From positions 710,644-774,643 of the forward strand of contig JAFDWQ010000001.1 in NCBI GenBank assembly GCA_018268395.1: a stretch of 64,000 bases of DNA. Reading direction: 5' to 3'. The notes beneath the pieces were generated by a model. It was not told the origin of the DNA. It saw only the letters and a program-made list of their open reading frames with translations, and did not search any database. Both the position numbers and the translations under genes were made by a program. Of the stretch, positions 42,518 to 49,591 are shown one piece after another. How positions within the stretch are numbered: position 1 is the first letter of the stretch; each line of letters starts with the position of its first letter. The DNA comes from Armatimonadota bacterium (GTDB taxonomy: Bacteria; Armatimonadota; Fimbriimonadia; Fimbriimonadales; Fimbriimonadaceae).

Positions 42518-43215
42518 CCGTCCGGGCCGTCACGTTCGACTGTGCCCAGACGTTGATCGACGTCGATTGGCGTCCTGCCGTCCTCGCCGTCGAGTGCGCG
42601 CAGCATCTCGGGTTCGACGTCGACGAAACAGGCCACGCGGCCGTCTACGACAGGCTCTTGAGGTCCCGATGGGGCGAATTCCGTGAACTCAACCTGACGA
42701 GGGACGCGAACCTGACGGACGCATTCTGGGACAAGCTGACGTCGGACTGGTGCCAAGAATGCGGCTACCCACAGGGGTCGACCGTCAAGGTGCTCCACGA
42801 AGCGAGAGAACGGCTCTTTGGGCCGGCGTCGACGGTTTTCCGACTTTACGACGACGTCGTTCCGTGTCTCGAAGCCTTGGCCCGCTCGGGAGTCGTTTTG
42901 GCCGTGGTGAGCAATTGGGACATCTCCCTGCACCGGGTCATCGACGCGTTCGGATTGCGTCCGTTCTTCGCCACCGTCGTCGCTTCGATGGAGGAGGGCG
43001 TCGAAAAGCCGGACCCCAGGATCTTCGAGACGGCGTTGCAGAGGATCGGAATGGACGCAGCAGCGGCTTGGCACGTCGGTGACAACCCGGTGGACGACTT
43101 CCAAGGCGCCCGCGGCGCCGGCATGAAGGCGGTGCTCGTCGACCGGTCGTCTTCGGACTCCTCCGGTGCCTACGTCTCGACATTGACCGACGTCCCGGAG
43201 AGGATCGGCCTCTGA
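42514..43215 (+). CDS. HAD-like hydrolase (REG-2/HDHD3 type)
   Basis: Motif I is VTFDCAQTLID with Asp9 as nucleophile. The usual second Asp two places on is Ala, which is frequent in the REG-2-like branch. Motif II is AVVSNWD, motif III has KPDPRIFETAL, and motif IV is HVGDNPVDDFQGARGAGM. A helical cap lies between residues 15 and 90. It probably removes phosphate from a small metabolite. The start overlaps DUF2905, and queA begins 11 bases after its stop. Confidence 0.8.
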   Translation: MTVRAVTFDCAQTLIDVDWRPAVLAVECAQHLGFDVDETGHAAVYDRLLRSRWGEFRELNLTRDANLTDAFWDKLTSDWCQECGYPQGSTVKVLHEARERLFGPASTVFRLYDDVVPCLEALARSGVVLAVVSNWDISLHRVIDAFGLRPFFATVVASMEEGVEKPDPRIFETALQRIGMDAAAAWHVGDNPVDDFQGARGAGMKAVLVDRSSSDSSGAYVSTLTDVPERIGL

Positions 43216-43226
43216 ACCTCGACGTC

Positions 43227-44213
43227 TTGGACTACGAACTGCCGGAGGACCTGATCGCGCAGGCCCCGTTGCCCGACCGGACGGCGTCGCGGCTACTGGT
43301 CCTGCACCGCGGTTCGGGACTGATCGAGCACTTGAGTTTCCGGGACGCGCTCGGTCTGCTCCAGGCCGGCGACCTTCTCGTGATGAACGATACAAGGGTC
43401 ACGGCCCGTCGACTTCTCGGGCACCGGGAAACGGGCGGCAAGGTCGAAGCCTTGATCTTGGGACGACAAGGGGCCGACCACTTGGCGTTGACCCGGCCTG
43501 CCAAAAAGCTCCGTCCAGGCGAGACCATCGCGTTCGACCAAGGGTTGTCGGCACGGGTCGTCGCTGATCTCGGAAACGGCCGCAAGCTCCTGTCGTTCGA
43601 CGGCGCTCCTGACGACGTGATCGCGTCCGCCGGATCCGTCCCTCTGCCACCGTACGTCCACGGAACCCTCGAAGACGAAGAGCGCTACCAGACCGTCTAT
43701 GCGAGCGCGCCGGGGAGCGCCGCCGCACCGACCGCAGGCCTCCACTTCACCTCCGGCTTTTTGACCGAGCTCCGGGCGATCGGGGTCGAAACGGCCACCG
43801 TGACCTTGGACGTCGGACTCGACACGTTCCGGCCGATCGCGTCCGAAGACCCCCTTCGTCACGAAATGCACGGCGAGCGGTGCGTCGTCCCCCTGTTGAC
43901 AGCGAGAAAGATCGCAGAGTGCCGGGGCCGGGTGGTCGCCGTCGGCACGACGACGGTCAGGACCCTCGAAAGTCTGTCGACCGGCCCCAGGCGTGTGGAG
44001 CCAAAGAGTACGGACACTAGGTTGTTCATTACGCCAGGTTATCGGTTTAAGACCGTCGACGCGATGTTCACGAACTTTCACCTACCGAAGACCACGATGT
44101 TGCTGATGGTTTCGGCCCTATCGTCCCCGGAGTCCGTCCGGACGGCCTATCGCGAAGCGGTCGAACGCCGATACAGGTTCCTGAGCTTCGGTGATTCGAT
44201 GCTGATCCTCTGA
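43227..44213 (+). CDS. queA: S-adenosylmethionine:tRNA ribosyltransferase-isomerase
   Basis: QueA adds the epoxycyclopentane ring to 7-deazaguanine at tRNA position 34, the last-but-one step of queuosine synthesis. The N-terminus DYELPEDLIAQAPLPDRTASRLL, read in parts, and the blocks LLVMNDTRVTARRL, TAGLHFTSGF, RPIASEDPLRHEMHGE and FTNFHLPKTTMLLMVSAL are all family signatures. TTG at 43227 is the best start; a CTG four codons earlier would add residues that also fit. No other queuosine genes are in the window. Confidence 0.92.
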   Translation: MDYELPEDLIAQAPLPDRTASRLLVLHRGSGLIEHLSFRDALGLLQAGDLLVMNDTRVTARRLLGHRETGGKVEALILGRQGADHLALTRPAKKLRPGETIAFDQGLSARVVADLGNGRKLLSFDGAPDDVIASAGSVPLPPYVHGTLEDEERYQTVYASAPGSAAAPTAGLHFTSGFLTELRAIGVETATVTLDVGLDTFRPIASEDPLRHEMHGERCVVPLLTARKIAECRGRVVAVGTTTVRTLESLSTGPRRVEPKSTDTRLFITPGYRFKTVDAMFTNFHLPKTTMLLMVSALSSPESVRTAYREAVERRYRFLSFGDSMLIL

Positions 44214-44248
44214 GGGCGAACCGCGAAGTCCGATCGAAGAAAGTGTTG

Positions 44249-44254
44249 TATAGT
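44249..44254 (+). promoter_or_regulatory. -10-like box before the HTH gene
   Basis: TATAGT stands 15 bases ahead of the ATG and is preceded directly by TG. No good -35 box is seen. The strong GGGGGGTAGGT ribosome site follows, so a short leader is likely. Confidence 0.35.
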
Positions 44255-44268
44255 GCAGGGGGGTAGGT

Positions 44269-44793
44269 ATGCCTGGTACAAAACAGTTCGATCCGTTGGC
44301 GTACATCGAAAGCGCCTTTCTGGACACGAACCCTGAGGGTGCGGCGTCCGAGAAGTCCGACAAGGCCGCGGTGACCACACGAAACCGGGCCGAGCGGTCG
44401 GTCAAGTTCCGGAAGACCGCTTTGAGCGCCCCTCGCCCGCGACGCTCGAAGGCCGAGGTCCCGACAGGAATCGACCCGAATTTCAAAGATCTGCTCGAGC
44501 ACCTGCCGAAGAACGTCGAGTTCTTAGGACGGTTCTTCAGCGACAGCGTGACGTCCCACTACTACAACCACGAGTTCAAGGAAAGCCGCGAGGAGATGAT
44601 CCGACGGCTTCTCGACCCCGAGTTGTCGCTCGAAGAAGTGAGCCGCCTGTTAGGCGTCTGCCCGGCGACGGTCAGACGGTACACGAACAAGGGCTGGCTC
44701 GAACACCACCGGACGAAGGGCGGGCAGCGCCGCTTCCGGCTCAGCGGCCTCGTCCGCTTCGTGGACAAGCACGGCCGCATCCCCGAGGCATAA
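44269..44793 (+). CDS. DNA-binding protein with MerR/excisionase-type helix-turn-helix
   Basis: The first 90 residues are charged and low in structure. The C-terminal half (LSLEEVSRLLGVCPATVRRY, then TNKGWLEHHRTKGGQRRFRL) is a winged HTH of the MerR/BldC/HTH_17 kind: helix-turn-helix followed by a wing with G-G-x-R-R-F. There is no effector domain. It probably regulates transcription. A strong ribosome site precedes its ATG. The GT4 gene starts nine bases later, so it may be the first gene of that unit and might be autoregulated. Confidence 0.75.
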   Translation: MPGTKQFDPLAYIESAFLDTNPEGAASEKSDKAAVTTRNRAERSVKFRKTALSAPRPRRSKAEVPTGIDPNFKDLLEHLPKNVEFLGRFFSDSVTSHYYNHEFKESREEMIRRLLDPELSLEEVSRLLGVCPATVRRYTNKGWLEHHRTKGGQRRFRLSGLVRFVDKHGRIPEA

Positions 44794-44802
44794 TCTCGGT
44801 CT

Positions 44803-45975
44803 GTGGAGCCCTTGAGGATCGCGCTGTTCTCAGACAGTGCCTTGCCCGTCTTGAACGGAGTGAGCGTCAGCGTCGACGCCCTCGTGCGGTCGTTGCGCGA
44901 CGAGGGGCACAGCGTCTTCCTCTACACGTCGCTGTACGCCCGGTTCCGGGATTCCGACCCGAACGTGACCCGGTTCTTGGCCGTCCGGACGCCTTGGACG
45001 AAGGACTACCCCCTCGCCGTCCCGCCGTTCTATCCCTGGTTCCACGACTTCAAGAAAGGGCGGTTCGACATCGTCCACACGCACACTCCGTTCACGGTCG
45101 GAATGGTCGGGCTCCGGTGGGCGCAATCGCTCGAGATACCTGTCGTCGCGACGTACCACACCCATTATGACAAATACGCCCACTACGTCCCGTTCTTCCC
45201 AAAGCGCTACCTCCGGTACAAGATCGCGAAGCACACGAACTTCTATTACGGGAGCGTCGACCAGGTCGTCACGCCAAGCGAGGCGTCAAAGCGGTGGCTC
45301 AAACGGCACTCCGTAAAGCGTCCGATTACGGTCGTTCCGACGGGCGTCCCCGAACCCAAGGCTCTCGACCGCCGGGCCGTCCGGGCCGGCTTCGAAGTCC
45401 ATCCGATGCGAAAGGTCGTCCTCTATGTCGGTCGGTTGGCCCTCGAAAAAAACCTCTCGACCTTGCTCGAAGCCGCGCCATTGATGATCGAACGGGACAA
45501 GGAGGTCGAGATATGGATCGTCGGAGACGGCCCGGCACGGGACGAGTACCTGAACCAAGCTAGAGCATTGGGCATCGGAGACCGTGTGAGGTTCTGGGGT
45601 TTCAAGCCCCGTTCCGAGCTCGACGCCTACTACGCGGCCGCCGACGTCTTCGCTTTCCCGTCGATGACCGAAACGCAAGGGCTGGTCGTCTTGGAGGCGA
45701 TGTCACACGGGCTGCCGGCCGTCGTCGTCCAAGGAGGCGGCGCGTCCGGCGCCGTCGAATCCGGTCAGAACGGGTTCGTCGTCGCGAACGACCCCCATGA
45801 CGTCGCCGAGGCGGTCGTCAAGCTCCTTTCCGACCCGTTGCTCCATTCGGCCGTATCGGAACGAGCCCGGGCCACGGGCCTTTCGTCGACCGTCGGCGCC
45901 ATGACGCGTCGCGTCCTTGACGTCTATCAGGCGGCACTGTCCGGGCCGCCGTCCGTCGTGGAGGCCTTGCGGTGA
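44803..45975 (+). CDS. GT4 family glycosyltransferase
   Basis: The N-terminal GT-B domain begins IALFSDSALPVLNGVSVSV with the glycine loop of GT4 and shows HTHTPFTVGMVGL and TYHTHYDKYAHYVPFF. The C-terminal nucleotide-sugar domain has VLYVGRLALEKNLSTLLEA and the E-x7-E-like region MTETQGLVVLEAMSHGLP. Such enzymes put sugars on diacylglycerol or lipid-linked glycans at the membrane. The start is GTG 44803. It overlaps the next membrane gene as GTGA. Confidence 0.88.
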   Translation: MEPLRIALFSDSALPVLNGVSVSVDALVRSLRDEGHSVFLYTSLYARFRDSDPNVTRFLAVRTPWTKDYPLAVPPFYPWFHDFKKGRFDIVHTHTPFTVGMVGLRWAQSLEIPVVATYHTHYDKYAHYVPFFPKRYLRYKIAKHTNFYYGSVDQVVTPSEASKRWLKRHSVKRPITVVPTGVPEPKALDRRAVRAGFEVHPMRKVVLYVGRLALEKNLSTLLEAAPLMIERDKEVEIWIVGDGPARDEYLNQARALGIGDRVRFWGFKPRSELDAYYAAADVFAFPSMTETQGLVVLEAMSHGLPAVVVQGGGASGAVESGQNGFVVANDPHDVAEAVVKLLSDPLLHSAVSERARATGLSSTVGAMTRRVLDVYQAALSGPPSVVEALR

Positions 45976-46973
45976 AGTCCAACGGTCTCCGTGATTTCTT
46001 CCTGTTGACCGGAGCCCTCTTGGTCCTCAGACTGCTTCTCGGATTCCTCACGGTGCCGCCGGGACCGGCCGCGTTCCTCAGCGTCGTGTCCAGCATCGTC
46101 TTCGTAGGGATCCCGATCGTGGCCCTCTACCGCGCCGCCGATTACGGATGGGGCCGATCCGGAGGCCCCTCGGAAGACGTGGGGACGAGCCCGACACGGT
46201 CCGGTGCCAAGGTTCTGGCGTGGCTTCTGGTCTCTGGTGCGGTCTTACACGCCGCCGCGGCCCTAGCCTTGCGCACAGTGCTCCCGGCCACCGGTCCCGC
46301 TACGGTTCTCGGACAGGCCGTCGTTCAATGCGGTATCGCGCTCTGGACCCTTGGCCTGGGCGGGCTCGTCGGGCTCTTGATCAAGGACCGGAACATCATC
46401 TTGCCCGTCGCGCTGTTCCTTGCGGCCCTCGATATGTTCCTCGTGTTCCACCCGCAGGCCCCGACCGCCCGACTCGTCCGGCAGAACCCCCAGTTCTTTC
46501 AGTCGATGGCGGTTTCGGTGCCGGCGGTCCGAGAGACCTCCTCCGAGGCGGCTCCGGTCGGAGCGAGCGTCGAACCACAGGCCTTCGTCGGGCCGGCCGA
46601 CCTGCTGTTCATCGCGATGTTCTTCGTCGGGATGTCCCGGTTCGGTATGCCATTGTCGCGGACGGCAAAATGGGTCGCTCCCGTCATGGTCGTCTACCTG
46701 CTGATCGTGCTTTCAAAACTGAACCTGAACATGCTTCCCGCCTTGGTCCCGATCGGCGGAACCGTCCTTCTCGTGAACCGCCGGGAGTTCAATCTCGATC
46801 GGTCGGAGAAAGCCATGGTCTGGGGGATCGCGGTCTTTTCCGTCCTCCTCGCAGGCTTCGGCCTGTACGGCCACTTCACCGACAGGCGGCCAACAGTGCA
46901 GACTGCGCCTTCGATGCCGGGGAACGTCCAAGCACCTCCAGAACAGGCAAAGACGCCTTTGCCAGGGCGATAG
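45972..46973 (+). CDS. hypothetical multi-pass membrane protein
   Basis: The 333-residue product has about eight hydrophobic segments (for instance residues 8-27, 33-53, 78-98, 110-130, 138-155, 218-235, 240-258 and 285-303). The tail is Pro- and Gln-rich and polar. No family is recognised. Its GTG overlaps the GT4 stop, so it may support glycolipid work at the membrane. Its last 98 bases run over the end of the convergent mvaB gene; both tails are translated in opposite directions over that span. Confidence 0.6.
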   Translation: MKSNGLRDFFLLTGALLVLRLLLGFLTVPPGPAAFLSVVSSIVFVGIPIVALYRAADYGWGRSGGPSEDVGTSPTRSGAKVLAWLLVSGAVLHAAAALALRTVLPATGPATVLGQAVVQCGIALWTLGLGGLVGLLIKDRNIILPVALFLAALDMFLVFHPQAPTARLVRQNPQFFQSMAVSVPAVRETSSEAAPVGASVEPQAFVGPADLLFIAMFFVGMSRFGMPLSRTAKWVAPVMVVYLLIVLSKLNLNMLPALVPIGGTVLLVNRREFNLDRSEKAMVWGIAVFSVLLAGFGLYGHFTDRRPTVQTAPSMPGNVQAPPEQAKTPLPGR

Positions 46974-47760
46974 AGTCCACCCCGCACTCGAACCCGCTGC
47001 GCTCCAAGAGGTAGACCAAATCGTCGGTGGCCAGATTGCCGCCTGCTCCGGGAGCGTACGGACATCCGCCGAGTCCGCCGGCACTGGCGTCGAAAGACGT
47101 GAATCCCGTGTCCAAAGCGACTTGGACGTTCGCGACGGCCGTACCCCGTGTGTCGTGAAAGTGCCAAGCGACGCGGGACCGTTCGACGCCGAGCGATCGG
47201 ATGACGGCCCGTACCTCTTTCGGGACGGCCACACCGGTCGTGTCACCGATGCTCACCTCGTCCACACCGATGTCGAGCAGCCGTAGCGCCAATCTTCCGG
47301 GCAACTTGGGATCGACCTTCCCCGAGTAAGGGCATTCGAACGCCGTGCTGAGATAGGCCCGCACCCACCCGTCGGAGACCGCGCCACGGAACTCGCGGAC
47401 GACGTCAGCGAACGTCAGGATCGACTCGTCCACGGACATGTTGATGTTCTTCTGGGTGAACGCTTCGCTCGCGGCCGTGAAGACGGCGATCCGTTTCGTC
47501 CCTTGTTCCAAGGCCCGTTCCAGCCCCTTCGCGTTCGGGACGAGCGCCGACCACAAGACCCCTTCCGGAACCTGTGCACAGAGCTCGGCCGCGTCGGCTA
47601 ACTGCGGCACCCACTTGGGAGAGACGAAGCTCGTGACCTCGATCTCTTGGAGACCGGCCGCCGCCAGATCGGCCACGAACCGGGCTTTCGTTCCGGTCGG
47701 CACGAACACGGCCTCGTTCTGAAGGCCGTCGCGCGGCGCGACCTCCACGATCCTGATCAT
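46876..47760 (-). CDS. mvaB: hydroxymethylglutaryl-CoA lyase
   Basis: The TIM-barrel start IRIVEVAPRDGLQNE has the family R-D-G-L-Q-N. VTSFVSPKWVPQLAD and WHFHDTRGTAVAN supply metal ligands. GGLGGCPYAPGAGGN carries the catalytic Cys of HMG-CoA lyases. It cleaves HMG-CoA to acetyl-CoA and acetoacetate, the last step of leucine breakdown. ATG 47760 has GGAG seven bases upstream. An intrinsic terminator lies 50 bases upstream, so its expression may depend on readthrough or on a switch. The nearby biotin carrier supports a leucine or acyl-CoA catabolic theme. Confidence 0.9.
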   Translation of the reverse strand: MIRIVEVAPRDGLQNEAVFVPTGTKARFVADLAAAGLQEIEVTSFVSPKWVPQLADAAELCAQVPEGVLWSALVPNAKGLERALEQGTKRIAVFTAASEAFTQKNINMSVDESILTFADVVREFRGAVSDGWVRAYLSTAFECPYSGKVDPKLPGRLALRLLDIGVDEVSIGDTTGVAVPKEVRAVIRSLGVERSRVAWHFHDTRGTAVANVQVALDTGFTSFDASAGGLGGCPYAPGAGGNLATDDLVYLLERSGFECGVDSIALAKASLPVLEVLGRSPASKAQSALLAACR

Positions 47761-47809
47761 GGGTCCATTGTGACTCCGGTCGGTCGCTCGGGGAGGGCAA
47801 GGTCCGCAC

Positions 47810-47836
47810 AAAAAAAAGACCCCGCCTTGCGGGGCC
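47810..47836 (-). terminator. strong intrinsic terminator in the mvaB leader
   Basis: Leftward, GCCCCGC pairs with GCGGGGT around AAG (six G-C pairs plus one G-T), then eight T residues follow. It ends 50 bases before the mvaB ATG and lies inside the leader of that gene, not after a coding region. Confidence 0.85.
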
Positions 47837-48007
47837 TAGCACTTTCATCTCTTTCAGGGAAGATCCCTCGCTTCACGGCCTCTTTATCGTGCCGCCGCGG
47901 GGACCGCTCTTGCTGTCGCCAAGCCTGGCTGGCTTGCCCTCGCGAACGGAGCTGGTGCTTCGTCGTTCGTGCCAACGTGTGCTTGCGAGACAATGATATC
48001 ACAGGGA
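47810..48007 (-). ncRNA. candidate structured RNA or riboswitch-like leader of mvaB
   Basis: A promoter, about 200 bases without a convincing ORF, and a strong terminator frame this region. It can fold as a multi-branch: AGGGAT-side strand 47863-47871 pairs with 47985-47989 and 48005-48008, CACG/CGTG extends it (47976-47979 with 47874-47877), and two hairpins lie inside (47943-47948 with 47964-47969; 47920-47925 with 47931-47936). The 3' strand of the closing stem can instead form a local hairpin, 47856-47868. Such exclusive pairings before a terminator suggest a switch. It is unlike the tmRNA, RNase P RNA and SRP RNA signatures I know. Confidence 0.5.
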
Positions 48008-48013
48008 TAGCCT

Positions 48014-48042
48014 CTTATATGCGACTATCTAGGAAATTTCAT
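48014..48042 (-). promoter_or_regulatory. promoter of the structured leader
   Basis: Leftward, ATGAAA (48042-48037; four of six to the -35 consensus), a 17-base spacer, then TATAAG (48019-48014) as -10. It sits in a conspicuously AT-rich island of the otherwise GC-rich region. Confidence 0.5.
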
Positions 48043-48061
48043 AAAAATTCTTTAATGGAGT

Positions 48062-48451
48062 CTAGTGGGTCCCCACGACATGGAGGCAGCAGGTGACGAC
48101 CGTGGCCCCGAAAACGGCCAGAAGCAGCATGTCGAACCCTTCCGCCGTCTTCGCGAACGCGTGGACCGAGCGGCACGCGTCGGAGGTCGAATCGGCCCAG
48201 ATGTTGGAGAGATCGACCTGGACGAGATCAGGTAGCCGTTTCGCCAAGGAGAACTGGCCGCGGACTTCGAGCATCGGGTGGTTCTTCGTGGTCACCTCGC
48301 TCCGGGTGATGCTGAAATAGCCCATCCGCGACAGCGAGGCCAAGATTTTCCGAAGCGCGTCGCCCCGTTGCCACGAGTCGGCCAGGCTGAACGCGGCTAA
48401 ATGGTGTTCGAACTGTCTTTGGAACTCGGTCGGAGTGCAACTATGACTCAT
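48062..48451 (-). CDS. small C-tail-anchored hypothetical protein
   Basis: The 129-residue product is soluble for about 100 residues and ends in one hydrophobic helix (GFDMLLLAVFGATVVTCCLHV), which suits a tail-anchored membrane protein. No motif is recognised. Its ATG overlaps the biotin carrier stop by 11 bases, so it is translated as part of that unit. The AT-rich promoter island lies just after its stop. Confidence 0.55.
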   Translation of the reverse strand: MSHSCTPTEFQRQFEHHLAAFSLADSWQRGDALRKILASLSRMGYFSITRSEVTTKNHPMLEVRGQFSLAKRLPDLVQVDLSNIWADSTSDACRSVHAFAKTAEGFDMLLLAVFGATVVTCCLHVVGTH

Positions 48452-48884
48452 CTCGGGCCTCGACGTGGGCTAAGAGCTGCCCCTCGCCGACTTGATCGCC
48501 CTTTTGGACCGGTAACGCGGCGACCGTGCCCGCGAAGGGCGCGGTGACCGCGTGCTGCATCTTCATGGCCTCGAGGATCAGCAGTTTCTCCCCAGCCTGC
48601 ACCTGTTGACCTTGTTCCACAAAAACCTCGACGACCTGTCCCGGCATTGGTGCCCGACTATCGCCCGACGTCGACCCGGAGTGGGCCTTTGCCGTCGCGC
48701 TCGGCCTCTCGATCTCGTACGTCCGGCCCAGATAGGACACGAGGACCTTGTCCCCTCGCCGGACGGCCAGGGCGCTCGCTCGGCCCGAGGGGGTCGACAC
48801 GACCGACCTGTCGCCGTCCTGAATGACCGTGACCGCCCCTTGAGCCTCAAGGTCGGTCTCGAGGCCGTTCACCAGGTACCGCAC
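48441..48884 (-). CDS. biotin carboxyl carrier protein
   Basis: The C-terminal 75 residues form a biotinyl domain: APMPGQVVEVFVEQGQQVQA, then LILEAMKMQHAVTAPFAGTV. The Lys in E-A-M-K-M is the biotinylation site. Such domains usually end the alpha chain of propionyl-, methylcrotonyl- or oxo-acid carboxylases. Here it stands free with an N-terminal part of about 70 residues. GTG 48884 overlaps the glutaminase end by 16 bases. No carboxylase or transferase subunit is in the window. With mvaB, a methylcrotonyl-CoA carboxylase role is conceivable. Confidence 0.85.
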   Translation of the reverse strand: MRYLVNGLETDLEAQGAVTVIQDGDRSVVSTPSGRASALAVRRGDKVLVSYLGRTYEIERPSATAKAHSGSTSGDSRAPMPGQVVEVFVEQGQQVQAGEKLLILEAMKMQHAVTAPFAGTVAALPVQKGDQVGEGQLLAHVEARDES

Positions 48885-49591
48885 GACGTCTTCGACTCCT
48901 TGTACCGCCTGGCCTCGTCGACGAACCCTTGGAACAGCGAACGCGAGGCCGCGACGTCCAGGCTCCGCTCCGGGTGCCATTGGACACCGACGATCCAAGC
49001 CCCGCACCCGTCCTCCACCGCTTCGACCGTCCCGTCTTCGCCCCGCGCGACGACGTTCAATCCATCACCAGGATGGTTGACGGCCTGATGATGGTAGCTT
49101 TTGCCTTCGACCGTCGTCGAACCGACCAGCGAGGCCAGGCGGCTCCCTTCCTCGATCTTATAATTTTGGACCGTTCCTCCGGAATGGCCCCGGTGGCCCG
49201 TCACGTCGGGCAAGTGCTGGATCAGGTCGCCGCCCCGCAAAACGCTGATCAGTTGGCAGCCGTAGCAGATCCCCAGGACGGGCATGCCCACGGGCACAGA
49301 CCCGTACAAGGCTTTCTCTTGAGCGAACCGGGTGTCGGGCTCCACTTTCGTCTCGGGATGCCGGACTTGACCGTAGAGGGCCGGATCCAGGTCGTTTCCG
49401 CCGATGATGAGCCAACCGTCGATCAGAGTAGCGCAGGCGGCACCGTCGATGCCGTGGGCCAAGATGACGGGCAAACCGCCGGCAGCCAGTACGGCGTCCA
49501 CGTAGGGTTTCCCTACGAAGTACACCTCACGCTCGTCCGACGATGGATCAGGACCTATGGTCGCGACGATCCCGATGACCGGCGGGTTCAT
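48869..49591 (-). CDS. class I glutamine amidotransferase, peptidase C26 (PuuD-like)
   Basis: The nucleophile is in VLGICYGCQLISVLRGG. VGVQWHPERS gives the His and Glu of the triad. The N-terminus PVIGIVATIG and the GGNDLDPALYG block are typical of gamma-glutamyl-GABA hydrolase and related C26 enzymes, which split gamma-glutamyl amides. ATG 49591 overlaps the E2 stop as ATGA. The 240-residue length is normal. Its place between E2 and a biotin carrier is unusual. Confidence 0.85.
   Translation of the reverse strand: MNPPVIGIVATIGPDPSSDEREVYFVGKPYVDAVLAAGGLPVILAHGIDGAACATLIDGWLIIGGNDLDPALYGQVRHPETKVEPDTRFAQEKALYGSVPVGMPVLGICYGCQLISVLRGGDLIQHLPDVTGHRGHSGGTVQNYKIEEGSRLASLVGSTTVEGKSYHHQAVNHPGDGLNVVARGEDGTVEAVEDGCGAWIVGVQWHPERSLDVAASRSLFQGFVDEARRYKESKTSCGTW

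Noticed and set aside
47880-47920. T-box-like string in the mvaB leader
   Set aside because: AGAGCGGTCCCCGCGG only partly resembles the T-box sequence, lies too far from the terminator, and no specifier stem is seen.
47757-48002. 81-codon basic ORF over the mvaB leader
   Set aside because: It runs through a strong intrinsic terminator hairpin and its T run, has no ribosome site, and looks like chance reading of a structured RNA.
47810-48007. tmRNA, RNase P RNA or SRP RNA
   Set aside because: There is no tRNA-like T arm or CCA end, no conserved RNase P core string and no SRP loop sequence.
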